A stretch of 29,813 bases of DNA from an uncultured Opitutales bacterium (GCA_900548275.1 URJY01000026.1:1-29813); one strand, 5' to 3'; positions 16,898 through 24,711 are shown, counted from the first letter of the stretch. Numbers and translations are program-made. Notes: generated by a model from the sequence alone, not told the origin.

Positions 16898-16931
16898 AAA
16901 AAAAAGCGGCTGCGCAAAGACGCGCCGCCGC
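16898..16931 (-). terminator. leftward terminator facing the glcF end
   Basis: On the minus strand GCGGC pairs with GCCGC (16927-16931 and 16906-16910), and GCGC pairs with GCGC inside it, with one G-A mismatch and a 6-nt loop. Eight T follow (A run 16898-16905 on the plus strand). It is oriented to stop a leftward transcript, which supports a gene at 16975-17091. Confidence 0.6.
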
Positions 16932-16974
16932 AAAATGCGGACACACTCCGCCCGCAGTCGGGGCGGGTTAAAAC

Positions 16975-17091
16975 CTACTTCGAACGTTTCGAACGGTCTT
17001 TCCGTCCGACAAGCTTTGCGGCAAACAGGCAGAGCGCACAGCCCGCCGCGACAATCAAAGAGGCAAAACTGCAAAATATACAACCGAACAT
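16975..17091 (-). CDS. small single-pass membrane protein, 38 aa
   Basis: An open frame from ATG 17091 encodes 38 residues. It has a hydrophobic span from MFGCIFCSFASLIVAAGCAL to CLFAAKL, then a strongly basic tail GRKDRSKRSK that would stay in the cytoplasm. It contains three or four cysteines within the membrane part. I do not recognise a family. Support comes from the polarity pattern and from a minus-strand terminator 44 bp downstream, in the only intergenic stretch over 300 bp outside the CRISPR array (16887-17219). The frame is open further upstream, but this ATG gives the most protein-like start. No clear SD is present. It could still be a chance frame. Confidence 0.4.
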   Translation of the reverse strand: MFGCIFCSFASLIVAAGCALCLFAAKLVGRKDRSKRSK

Positions 17092-17165
17092 AGCTACATT
17101 TATAACAAACCCGTCAAGAGGGTATCGCAAAAAAAACAAAAATCCCCCCCCAAGCCTAAAAAATC

Positions 17166-17194
17166 TCGACAAGGTTTACCGTATCCCAAATAAT
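17166..17194 (+). promoter_or_regulatory. strong promoter and SD for the sugar transferase gene
   Basis: TCGACA (17166-17171), 17 bp, AATAAT (17189-17194): each box differs from consensus at one position. Transcription should begin near 17201. A clear SD GGGAGAA (17209-17215) precedes ATG 17220, which is unusual here because most genes in the window lack one. Confidence 0.6.
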
Positions 17195-17219
17195 ACAACA
17201 TTCAAACTGGGAGAATATT

Positions 17220-17861
17220 ATGTACGCTAAATTTTTCAAACGCGTCATCGATTTGGTGGGGGCGTCAGTGCTTTTTGTGTTGCTGTTGCCCGCATTGGCG
17301 GTTCTTTATGTATTGATCCGCACACAGTTGGGCGCACCTGTAATATTCAGGCAGCCGCGCCTCGGCAAAAACGAAAAAATCTTCGATGTCATAAAATTCC
17401 GTTCTATGACCGACGAAAAAGACGGAGACGGCAAACTGTTGCCCGACGAAATGAGGCTGACAAAATTCGGTTCCTTTCTGCGCAAAACAAGCCTCGACGA
17501 AATCCCCCAACTGCTGAATATCATTAAAGGCGATATGTCGTTTATCGGCCCGCGTCCGTTGGTGGTTATGAACCTCCCGTATTTTACGGAGGAAGAGCAC
17601 CACCGCCACGATGTCCGCCCCGGGATAACGGGGTTGGCTCAAATCAACGGCAGAAACAATCTTACAAACGACGAGAAATTCGCCCTCGATTTAAAGTACG
17701 TAAAAAACATAACATTTTTGAACGACGTAAAAATCGTGCTGACAACGATTATCAAAGTCCTAACTTGCTCGGATATAAACGTGATAACCCACGCCGATAC
17801 ATTGTGTATTGAGCGCGCGCATATGCTCAAAGACAAAAATCCCGCAGAAACGAAAAAATAG
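17220..17861 (+). CDS. monotopic phosphoglycosyl transferase (WcaJ/PglC type)
   Basis: 213 aa. It transfers a sugar-1-phosphate from a UDP-sugar to undecaprenyl phosphate, the first membrane step in making exopolysaccharide, capsule, O-antigen or glycoprotein glycans. It has an N-terminal membrane-inserted helix (residues ~12-32, GASVLFVLLLPALAVLYVLI). The family motifs follow: FRQPRLGKNEKIFDVIKFRS, then the catalytic Asp-Glu in KTSLDEIPQLLNIIKGDMS, then FIGPRPL and RPGITGLAQINGRN. The size is that of the minimal PglC-like form without the extra N-terminal membrane domains of WcaJ. The C-terminal ~20 residues are a charged tail. No other glycan genes are beside it. It is followed after 6 bp by a secreted protein, probably in the same transcript. 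The local base composition is more AT-rich than in the genes to the left. Confidence 0.85.
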   Translation: MYAKFFKRVIDLVGASVLFVLLLPALAVLYVLIRTQLGAPVIFRQPRLGKNEKIFDVIKFRSMTDEKDGDGKLLPDEMRLTKFGSFLRKTSLDEIPQLLNIIKGDMSFIGPRPLVVMNLPYFTEEEHHRHDVRPGITGLAQINGRNNLTNDEKFALDLKYVKNITFLNDVKIVLTTIIKVLTCSDINVITHADTLCIERAHMLKDKNPAETKK

Positions 17862-17867
17862 AAATCT

Positions 17868-18419
17868 GTGAAAAAGAAATTCGAAGTCTTCGCGCTATCG
17901 GTATTGTTTTTATCCCTAACAACACAGCTCTTCGGCGCGGCAGGGTACGACTTTTCAGCACTGCTCAACCCCGCAAATCTCGAAAATGTCGATACCGTCT
18001 GCCGAAACTCGGCGGGGGCGCAGGTGTTCGGAATCTCGTTCGACAAAATTTCCGTCGCATCGGGCAAAAGCGCGTTCGGGGTAAACGTGCCGCAAAGAGT
18101 GGTGATAACAAACCTGCGGCTCGACGTATTCGCACAAAATCTGACGCAGGACGAACTCGACAAAGCCCGATTTCCGCGACCGCTCGACTTCGAAATAGTC
18201 GGGCTTTCGATGACCGTATTCGGCAAGAAAAACATAATGAAAATAACCGCCTCGCAAGCGCGGCTTTTCAAAAAAAACATCCTCTATTTCTCCGACGACG
18301 CAACGCTGTCGGTCGGCGAAAAATCCGTAAACCTCGGCAAAAACGCCACCGCGGAGTTAAAAGGCAGAACGCTGATAATAAGAAGCAAATCGGCGGGAAA
18401 CTTGGCGATAAAGATATAA
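17868..18419 (+). CDS. secreted protein of unknown function
   Basis: 183 aa starting at GTG (17868); no ATG is available between the preceding stop and this point. The N-terminus MKKKFEVFALSVLFLSLTTQ then LFGAAG is a clear signal peptide (cleavage near LFGA|AG). The mature part alternates short polar and hydrophobic segments, suggesting beta structure (VVITNLRLDVFAQNL, FEIVGLSMTVFGKKNIMKIT, LIIRSKSAGNLAIKI). I recognise no family. It lies 6 bp after the sugar transferase, so a role in envelope or glycan export is possible, but only from position. Its last ~135 bp overlap the antisense tail of the phage-type fragment, and no terminator follows the stop, so the insertion may have removed one. 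Confidence 0.65.
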   Translation: MKKKFEVFALSVLFLSLTTQLFGAAGYDFSALLNPANLENVDTVCRNSAGAQVFGISFDKISVASGKSAFGVNVPQRVVITNLRLDVFAQNLTQDELDKARFPRPLDFEIVGLSMTVFGKKNIMKITASQARLFKKNILYFSDDATLSVGEKSVNLGKNATAELKGRTLIIRSKSAGNLAIKI

Positions 18420-21400
18420 ACGTCAAGCTCCTCGGCACATTTGCGCATTCCGTCGGTCGCCGTCGAAACAACGTCCACGGCGTCCGCATAATCTATGCCA
18501 AACTTGCTCCTGCTTCCGCCACGCTCACCTCTGCGCTCCTCGGTTTTGTAATACTCCACCACACGCCGACACATCAAATACGCGTCAATGTTGTCCTTGT
18601 CGTAGGTAGTCTTCAAATTGTCGCGTAAGATTGCGCGTAAAGACTTGCCCACAATACGCCCGTCAAGGTCAATCTGATTTACAGTAAGGGAATAGTTTAC
18701 CTGCCCCACAGAACCGCCCGCATAGTTTCTCGCAAGATTTATAACCCTGCTTCCGTCCTCCTCGCTCACGCCGCTTCGCTCAAGGTCGCGCTGGAAACGC
18801 TCCAATCCCTCGTACTCGTCAAACCACATACGCGTAAACCAACGCCCGCTTTCAATAAGCCTGTCAACGGCAGTCTTGCGCACCCCGTCCGAACGCCTGC
18901 GAATGTTCGCATTCACACGCTGCAAAGGCGAAGCATTCGCATTCAGCTCAGTCATCTGGCAAATAAAGCCAAACGCCTCATTCACGCGGGGAGACTCCCT
19001 CAACGCGCTGTTCAACGCCGCAAAAGCTCGCGGACAACGGTCGGCAACGGTTTTATCGCCCTTTATTACGTCGGAAATAAACTGCGCCCAACCCTCGCCG
19101 ATTCGCTCGCGCCCCTTGTAGGAAAATTCCCCGAAACGCTCAATGCAGTAGTCTTCAAGCTCCTTTGCAAGGGCGAAGTTTTTCGCCTCTTCGCTTGCCA
19201 ACTTGCCGCCGAAAAAGAGCGTTTCCAAGTAATGCCCCAATTCGTGTGCAACAGTGTCAAGGTCGTTGACGTGCCCGCGAAGAGTCCTGATAGCTTCAAG
19301 CCTGTCATAGTAAACGCCGAGCGCGCCGCGCTGGCGAACTTCCTTGCGAAGACCGTTTGCAATCGGAACATTGAAAACGCGCTCCATATATCGGCGGATG
19401 TCGCCGATGGACGGCACGCCCTCCAACCTGTTGTCCGCCTTGTTGAAACGAACGGACTTGGGCAGAGCCGAACGCATAGCCGACACTGGGCGGATAAACG
19501 TAAGGGGCTTCTCGCCGACAGTCTTTTCGCGAAGCTCGCGCAATACGTTGTACTCCTCCGCCATAGAAGCGAACGACACCCCGCCGCCGACATTGCCGCC
19601 ATTGTCAGCGTTGCCATTGTCGGAAGCTTTGTTCTTCACGCCGAAACTCGCGCGAATGTCGGGGTTTTCCCTGTTGTACGTTCCTACATTGTTTGTTGCC
19701 GATTTCACCTGCGAACGGTCGAAAAAGTTGAACCATTTGCCGCCGTTTTCGCGTTCTATTACAAAGCCGTCTGCATCGATGCTGAAATTGCTTCCCAGCA
19801 CCGCGTTTACTTGGTCTAAGGTATCCCTTAGATTGTTCCAGTAAAGCGAACCAAAGCTATGTTGGAAAATTTCGTTTCTGTTTTTTCCGAAATAGAAATC
19901 AAGCATAGCTTCTTTCTTCCCGACGAATACTTCGGATGGATTTTTCAACAGATAATCCTCGGCTTGCTTCTGCAACTTGCGCAAAAATTCCACGGGGACT
20001 TTCTCCATAGGATTGCGTAGCTTGCGGGCATTTGCAAACAACGCCATCATATTCCACTTTTCGCCGTAGCTCGAATCTTCGGGGTTGGAAGTCGCATAAA
20101 TACCCCTGCCGAACCTGCCGCGCTCGGAAGGCTTGAACACGGTAAATTCGTTCGGCGTGTTGTGGAAAACAACAAGAGGCTCGCCGTTCTCATCAACCAC
20201 TTGCGAAACATCTTTTTTGTTGACAGCGTTTAAGAAATCCCAAAGCTTGTCGTCAATTAAGGAAGCTCCCATTATCCCCGTCGTAGTATTGCGGTTCTCA
20301 TTTTGGGAGCTTCCATCGTATATGGATATTTCGGATATTCGCGAAGAATGAACACTTCTCTGAACATATCCTTCCCTTATTGTCTTAGGGAATGCCTTTT
20401 CAATGGGCACAGTAAAGCGGATATAATAAGCCTTACCGCCTATTTCGAACTTGTTTATGTAGTGCTCGTACCCTAAATAATTCGGGTGCTGTTTGTGCCC
20501 TTCTTTCAATGTTTCCTTTTCGCTTATCGCCAAAATCGAAGACTCAAACAAAGATTTGAATTTTCCGATAACCGCGCCGACGGGAAAACCTTTGTGCCTT
20601 ATGATTTTGCCGACACTCGAATTAGGGAATTTAACAGACTCTCCATTTCTTTCATTTACCGCCGTCCCAAACGATTCAAATAACTTCTTTGCCTCTTCCT
20701 GCGAGTATTCCTTGTTTGACAACGTAAGCTTTTCGGCAGGCATATTTTCAACCTCGTTGATAATAGACAAGGTCTCCCAATCGCCGAACCATTCCTTAAA
20801 GAACGGCGTACGAACGGCAAGCCACTGTTTCTCTGCAAGCCTGCTTTCTTTCCCGTTCGGGGCGCAAAGGTAGCCTTTCTTCCTCGAACCGTCGGGATTC
20901 GTCCACTTGGCTTTCACCTCTTTCATCTGACGCTCGACTTCCTTTATTTCCGCGTCGGTCGGATTCCATTTTTTCCGCCTTATCGCCCCCTTGAAACTCA
21001 TCTCAGCCGTGCCGTCGTCGAACAAACCGCCCGTATCTTCCCGATTGCCATCGTCCGCTCCCTGTTCGATATTTTCGCCGTTCTCCGCTTTATCGAACAA
21101 GCCCGCCTTGCGGCGTATCTTGTCCATAATTTCGGGTTCGGGCGTGGGACTCATCAACCTGCTATTCTCGTATTCAAGTTCGGCTACTGCGGCTCGCACC
21201 GCGTCGGGGTTGTTGATGTCAACGCCCATCTCGCGAGCAATCTCGGGGCGTTTGATTACGCCCTTTACCGCCAATATCCTCTGCTTGTTCTGCTTCACAA
21301 GCTCGCCCGCCGCTTTCGAAAGCGCAACCATTTCACGCATCGCCGAATCGTCAACGCCGAACAGGTCGCCCTGCACGGCTTCGCCCGAAGCATTGCCGCC

Positions 21401-21871
21401 GCCCTCGTCCTTAAAGGCTTTGAGCCTGCGCGTGTGGATTTCAAGAGTGGTCGCGTCCATACCCTTTGCCGAATCGAGCGCGGCATTCTGAACGTCCGCA
21501 TCGTTGGGCGCGCCGCGCGCAACAGCCGCCGCCCGCTCCTCGGAAATTCCGCCGTTGCGGTACAGCCAATACAAATTGTCCTCGGCAAACTTGCCGATAG
21601 CCCAGCCGCGCTTTCCCTTCTCGCGCGACAAAAGCCCCTTGCCCGAAGCCTCCGCCTCGTCGATGTCCTTGTTTCGGAAGAAATGCGCATAGTCGCGCAC
21701 CGTGCCCATACCGTCGCGAATGTTGCTTTCCGCGTCGAAAGTCCGCGCGTCGTCAACCGTGAAGCCGTCCGCCGCTTCCGCCTTGCGAGCAACCATATCG
21801 CGGCGCAAACGCCCGCCAATGCGCTCAACGCCGCCGCCAATCGCCCTAATCAAACCGTGGAAACGTCGCAA
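18284..21871 (-). pseudogene. truncated phage-type polyvalent protein (BECR, ART and HELGH regions)
   Basis: A 1195-codon frame that starts with TTG inside a terminator T-tract and ends by reading antisense through the neighbouring gene, so both natural ends are missing (first internal ATG at 21796). Regions in order: ~300-365, the linker-like block APNGKESRLAEKQW then KEWFGDWE, a signature of phage and conjugative polyvalent proteins; ~385-515, a BECR/RelE-like nuclease or LPD3-type region (GGKAYYIRFTVPI); ~557-745, an ADP-ribosyltransferase-type domain (DENGEPLVVFHNTPNEFTVF, GRGIYATSNPEDSSYGE); ~840-890, a zincin-like metallopeptidase with HELGH at 876-880. Homology seems to stop near residue 1150 (~18424), and the last 46 residues are hybrid. 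Such proteins are injected or packaged by phages or conjugative elements. No internal stops occur, so the insertion is recent or the frame is still used. Confidence 0.75.
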
Positions 21872-21903
21872 AAAAAGCCGTCGCGAAGTTTTCCGCGGCG
21901 GCT
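21870..21903 (-). terminator. Rho-independent terminator of the FAD oxidoreductase gene
   Basis: On the minus strand AGCCGCCGCG (21903-21894) pairs with CGCGACGGCT (21885-21876) with one mismatch and an 8-nt loop, followed by T to 21870. It sits 19 bp past the oxidoreductase stop, and its T-tract overlaps the first codon of the polyvalent fragment. The fragment therefore joins the chromosome exactly at this terminator. Confidence 0.8.
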
Positions 21904-21922
21904 CTCATTTTCGGATTTCCGA

Positions 21923-23596
21923 CTATTTCTTTTTCTTCGGCAACCAGAGGATTTGTTTTTCCTTTAAAAGCGTTTTTTTCAAGTCCCACTGGTCGGCATC
22001 TTGAACCACTTTGCCCGAATCAATACACTGCACCGCCGCAGCCGCCGCGGAGTGTCCGAGCACCATAAATACCGGCTCCATTCTCAGCGAACCGTACGCG
22101 ATATGCGATGCCGAAACCGCGCAGATTACGAACAAATTCTGGCAGTCTTCGCGCTTGGGAATAATCGTTCCGTAGGAAATTTGGTATGCGCCCGTCGCGC
22201 CTATTGAACGCTGCACGTCGCCCTCGTTCTGGGCGAATCCGTTCTCGTCGACAAAACGCGAAGTATTGTGCGAATCGAGCGTGTACGAGCCCATCCCGAT
22301 GGGTTCGGGCGAGACTTTCGAATTCTGGCAATCGTGTTGGGTCAGCACGTAGTCGCCGACCATTCTGCGCGCCTCGCGGATGTAGAGGTAGAACGGCCAG
22401 TTGCCCGTGTCGACAAACTCGTCTTTGGGAAGCCCGAGATTCTTTATCGCGTCCTTGAATTTTTGCGGCGTGCGCGGGTCGGTCATCCAGAAGTGGAAGA
22501 GTCCGAGCGTGTACTCCTTGTGGGCTTTCACAATCTTTGCGCGTTCCTCGTAGGACGCTTCGGGATAGTTGTAATTTTCGCCGATGAAGTCGGTCGAAAA
22601 CGCCTGACGGTTGTTGATGTCGGTCTTGTGGTTTGGCATTTTCGAGATGATAAGCGGGAACGCGTCGGGGTACGCCTCGAACCAACGTCCGCACAGCTCG
22701 TAGTCGGCGGGATTATAATTTTCGGGCTTGGGAAGTGGAATCTTGTTCGGCTCGAAATCGGTGAAACAAAGCCTGTAGTTGTAGGCTTGAACTTTGTCGT
22801 CGGCTGCGCCGTTGCGAAGCGGCTTTTCGGCGGACACATACTTGAGCAACCCGCTCGACTTGTCGCCTTTGATTTTGTAGGGATCGACCTTGGCGGTGAA
22901 GTGGTGACCGTTCTGCCGAAGCGTATCGCGATAGCCGTTGAAATCCTCGCCGTATTTTTCGTTACTTTCGCGACCTACGACGTAGTGGCAACCTGCGGAA
23001 GCCATCAAGTCGCCCTCGAAGGTTGCGTCGATAAAGATTTTCGCGGAATACTTTTTGCCGCTCAGCGTGGTTATCGATTTAATGATTTTGCCGACTTTCT
23101 CGACCCCGTTTTCGCGGTCGAGATATTCGCCGCGGTGGATTGTGATATTCGGATATTCCGCGAGCCATTTTTTGTAGACGGCAAGGGCAATGCGCGGCTC
23201 GAAAATCCACATAGTTTTGTCGTCTTCGCGAATCGCCTTTGTTCCCTGCCCCGACCCCGAGAAGTCGGAACGCTTTTCGGCATACCAGTTGGAGCTGTTT
23301 TTGTACTCGAGATAAACGCGCTTGTAGAACTCGCGAGAAAGTCCGCCGATTGCGGCAGTGTTGCCAGAGTCGGTCATTCCGAGACCCGAGCTCGACATCG
23401 CGCCGAGATTTACATCGGGAGAGACCAGAAAGACCTTTTTGCCCGACTGCGCCGCGCGGATTGCCGAAACGACCGCCCCCGAAGTTCCGCCGTAAATGAC
23501 AATGTCGCCCTCGTAGGAGTGTTTTTCGACCGCGCCGAGCGAGAGCGCGGAAAACGAGCAGAGTATAGCAATAAAAAACGATTTGATAGCATTCAT
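21923..23596 (-). CDS. secreted FAD-dependent oxidoreductase (PF12831 type)
   Basis: 557 aa. The signal peptide MNAIKSFFIAILCSFSALSL, then GAVEKHSYEGD, indicates export. The dinucleotide-binding site follows directly: DIVIYGGTSGAVVSAIRAAQ (residues ~31-50), a G-G-T-S-G-A variant of GxGxxG typical of this family. Other family marks are SGLGMTDSGNTAAIGGLSRE, the FIDATFEGDLMASAG motif before the substrate domain, and a C-terminal EPVFMVLGHSAAAAAVQCID that closes the FAD site. The family is abundant in PVC bacteria and Bacteroidota near glycan-degradation genes, and its substrates are largely unknown. Length is normal and the frame intact. It starts 60 bp from the CRISPR array and is transcribed away from it. 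Confidence 0.8.
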   Translation of the reverse strand: MNAIKSFFIAILCSFSALSLGAVEKHSYEGDIVIYGGTSGAVVSAIRAAQSGKKVFLVSPDVNLGAMSSSGLGMTDSGNTAAIGGLSREFYKRVYLEYKNSSNWYAEKRSDFSGSGQGTKAIREDDKTMWIFEPRIALAVYKKWLAEYPNITIHRGEYLDRENGVEKVGKIIKSITTLSGKKYSAKIFIDATFEGDLMASAGCHYVVGRESNEKYGEDFNGYRDTLRQNGHHFTAKVDPYKIKGDKSSGLLKYVSAEKPLRNGAADDKVQAYNYRLCFTDFEPNKIPLPKPENYNPADYELCGRWFEAYPDAFPLIISKMPNHKTDINNRQAFSTDFIGENYNYPEASYEERAKIVKAHKEYTLGLFHFWMTDPRTPQKFKDAIKNLGLPKDEFVDTGNWPFYLYIREARRMVGDYVLTQHDCQNSKVSPEPIGMGSYTLDSHNTSRFVDENGFAQNEGDVQRSIGATGAYQISYGTIIPKREDCQNLFVICAVSASHIAYGSLRMEPVFMVLGHSAAAAAVQCIDSGKVVQDADQWDLKKTLLKEKQILWLPKKKK

Positions 23597-23606
23597 ACAG
23601 GTGCGA

Positions 23607-23634
23607 ACGATACATAAAATACAATGACGGTCAA
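23607..23634 (-). promoter_or_regulatory. possible promoter of the FAD oxidoreductase gene
   Basis: On the minus strand TTGACC (23634-23629), 16 bp, TATCGT (23612-23607), 10 bp before the ATG at 23596. It lies in the short gap between the oxidoreductase and the degenerate first CRISPR repeat. Confidence 0.4.
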
Positions 23635-23655
23635 AACAAAACGGAACTCGCCGAA

Positions 23656-24154
23656 ATTTTAACTTTACAGTAAAGTGTTCTTTCTTAGATTAAACTTCGC
23701 AATGCTTTCGGCTGCTTGGTTGGTTTTGACTTTACAGCAAAGTGTTCTTTCTTAGATTGGTTCACTCCGACGATGAGCGAATGGCTGAGTTTTGACTTTA
23801 CAGCAAAGTGTTCTTTCTTAGATTTTGACCGACGACAAATTGTTGGTCGGGGCGGTTTTGACTTTACAGCAAAGTGTTCTTTCTTAGATTGGCGTGATGG
23901 CCAAGTTGATTTTGACGCTGGTTTTGACTTTACAGCAAAGTGTTCTTTCTTAGATTACCGTGGACGCAATACCCCGCGCGTATGCTGTTTTGACTTTACA
24001 GCAAAGTGTTCTTTCTTAGATTGTGTTTTGCCCGCGTTCGTAGCCTCGGTTAGTTTTGACTTTACAGCAAAGTGTTCTTTCTTAGATTAACGGGAAACCC
24101 GTGAATAATTCAAAATGAGTTTTGACTTTACAGCAAAGTGTTCTTTCTTAGATT
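23656..24154 (+). CRISPR. type II-C CRISPR array, 8 repeats and 7 spacers
   Basis: The repeats are 36 bp, beginning GTTTTGACTTTACAGCAAAG and ending TGTTCTTTCTTAGATT, at 23656, 23723, 23789, 23855, 23921, 23987, 24053 and 24119. Repeats 2-8 are identical. The first (23656) differs at positions 1, 6 and 16 only. Spacers are 30 bp, except spacer 1 (31 bp), and all are unique. The GTTTTG start of the repeat, and its pairing with the tracrRNA at 24194, set crRNA orientation as rightward, opposite to the cas genes. That is known for several type II-C systems, where the degenerate repeat is at the 5' end of the transcribed array. New spacers should then enter at the 24154 end, next to the tracrRNA gene. 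No PAM can be derived from this window. Confidence 0.97.
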
Positions 24155-24158
24155 ATGC

Positions 24159-24187
24159 TTGACACAATTTACAGTGTGTTAGACAAT
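24159..24187 (+). promoter_or_regulatory. tracrRNA promoter (doubles as array leader)
   Basis: A perfect TTGACA (24159-24164), 17 bp, GACAAT (24182-24187). It begins 4 bp after the last repeat, so the leader-end sequence expected to guide spacer insertion and the tracrRNA promoter would be the same DNA. The predicted start is ~24194. Confidence 0.55.
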
Positions 24188-24193
24188 TATCTC

Positions 24194-24272
24194 ATAATTT
24201 TGTTGTAAAGTCTTAACTGATTTTGCCGAATTTCAAGCTCTACATAGTACCTTGAAATTCGGCATTTTTTTT
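24194..24272 (+). ncRNA. tracrRNA, about 79 nt
   Basis: The anti-repeat TTTTGTTGTAAAGTCTTAAC (24198-24217) is complementary to the first 20 nt of the CRISPR repeat. Pairing is G1-U3 with 24215-24217, a UU/UU internal loop, then repeat positions 6-20 against 24198-24212 with G-U wobbles only at repeat positions 15 and 20. About 6 nt later comes a perfect 14-bp hairpin (24224-24237 with 24251-24264) and eight T. The 5' end is inferred from the promoter at 24159. No separate nexus or second hairpin is seen, so the single stem must serve both Cas9 binding and termination. It would guide crRNA maturation and loading into the Cas9 encoded at 25623. Confidence 0.85.
24224..24272 (+). terminator. terminator hairpin of the tracrRNA
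   Basis: TGCCGAATTTCAAG (24224-24237) and CTTGAAATTCGGCA (24251-24264) form a perfect 14-bp stem with a 13-nt loop, followed by T 24265-24272. There is no matching T-tract on the minus strand, so it is directional and supports rightward transcription of the tracrRNA. It ends 16 bp before the cas2 stop. Confidence 0.9.
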
Positions 24273-24288
24273 GCTTCGGTCGTTTTAC

Positions 24289-24711
24289 TCAAAACAGCAG
24301 AAAGTTATTGTCTTTTTGGTCAAGCTCGTATTTCGGTTGGGGCTTCGGTTTTAGCATACCCTTTTGCTCCGTAAAAAATTCAATCTGTTCGGGAACTTTT
24401 TCGAGCGTTTTCGGATGACGGCAAACAAGCTTGCTCGTCGCCCATTGTTTGTCTGTAAAAAACAGAAGTCTTATGTCGCCGGTTGTGGGCGCGTACGATT
24501 TTACGCGTTCGTAATACTTTTTCATCCGCTCGAGCGACACGCACGGCCGCGAATATACCGAATACTGAATCATTATAAATCCGTCGTCGAGCAATGCGTT
24601 TCTAAATCGGGTCGCCTCCTTGCGTTCTTCGTCGAGAAGCACGGGTAAATCGAACATTGCCATTATCCAACCCATTCTATACGGACTCCTCTTTTCGATT
24701 TTATTCGACAT
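24289..24711 (-). CDS. cas2: CRISPR adaptation endoribonuclease Cas2
   Basis: 140 aa. Cas2 dimerises and bridges two Cas1 dimers during spacer insertion. The ferredoxin-like core has MGWIMAMFDLPVLLDEERKE with the conserved Asp of the FDLP motif (residue 21), then FRNALLDDGFIMIQYSVYSR, both as in type II-C Cas2. The basic N-terminal stretch before MGW (SNKIEKRSPYR) fits family starts, so ATG 24711 is preferred over ATG 24675. The C-terminal ~30 residues (from about GMLKPKPQPKYELDQKDNNF) extend past the usual ~100-110 aa core and look disordered. It is the last gene of the leftward cas operon, 21 bp after cas1. Confidence 0.93.
   Translation of the reverse strand: MSNKIEKRSPYRMGWIMAMFDLPVLLDEERKEATRFRNALLDDGFIMIQYSVYSRPCVSLERMKKYYERVKSYAPTTGDIRLLFFTDKQWATSKLVCRHPKTLEKVPEQIEFFTEQKGMLKPKPQPKYELDQKDNNFLLF

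Noticed and set aside
18876..21967. Several plus-strand frames of 60-195 codons opposite the polyvalent fragment
   Set aside because: None has family motifs or expression signals. The minus frame carries the recognisable domain order.
23716..24090. Open frame through the CRISPR array encoding a repeated FDFTAKCSFLD peptide
   Set aside because: The 66-bp repeat-spacer unit is divisible by three, so the repeats stay in frame. The array, tracrRNA and cas genes explain the sequence, and there is no start signal.
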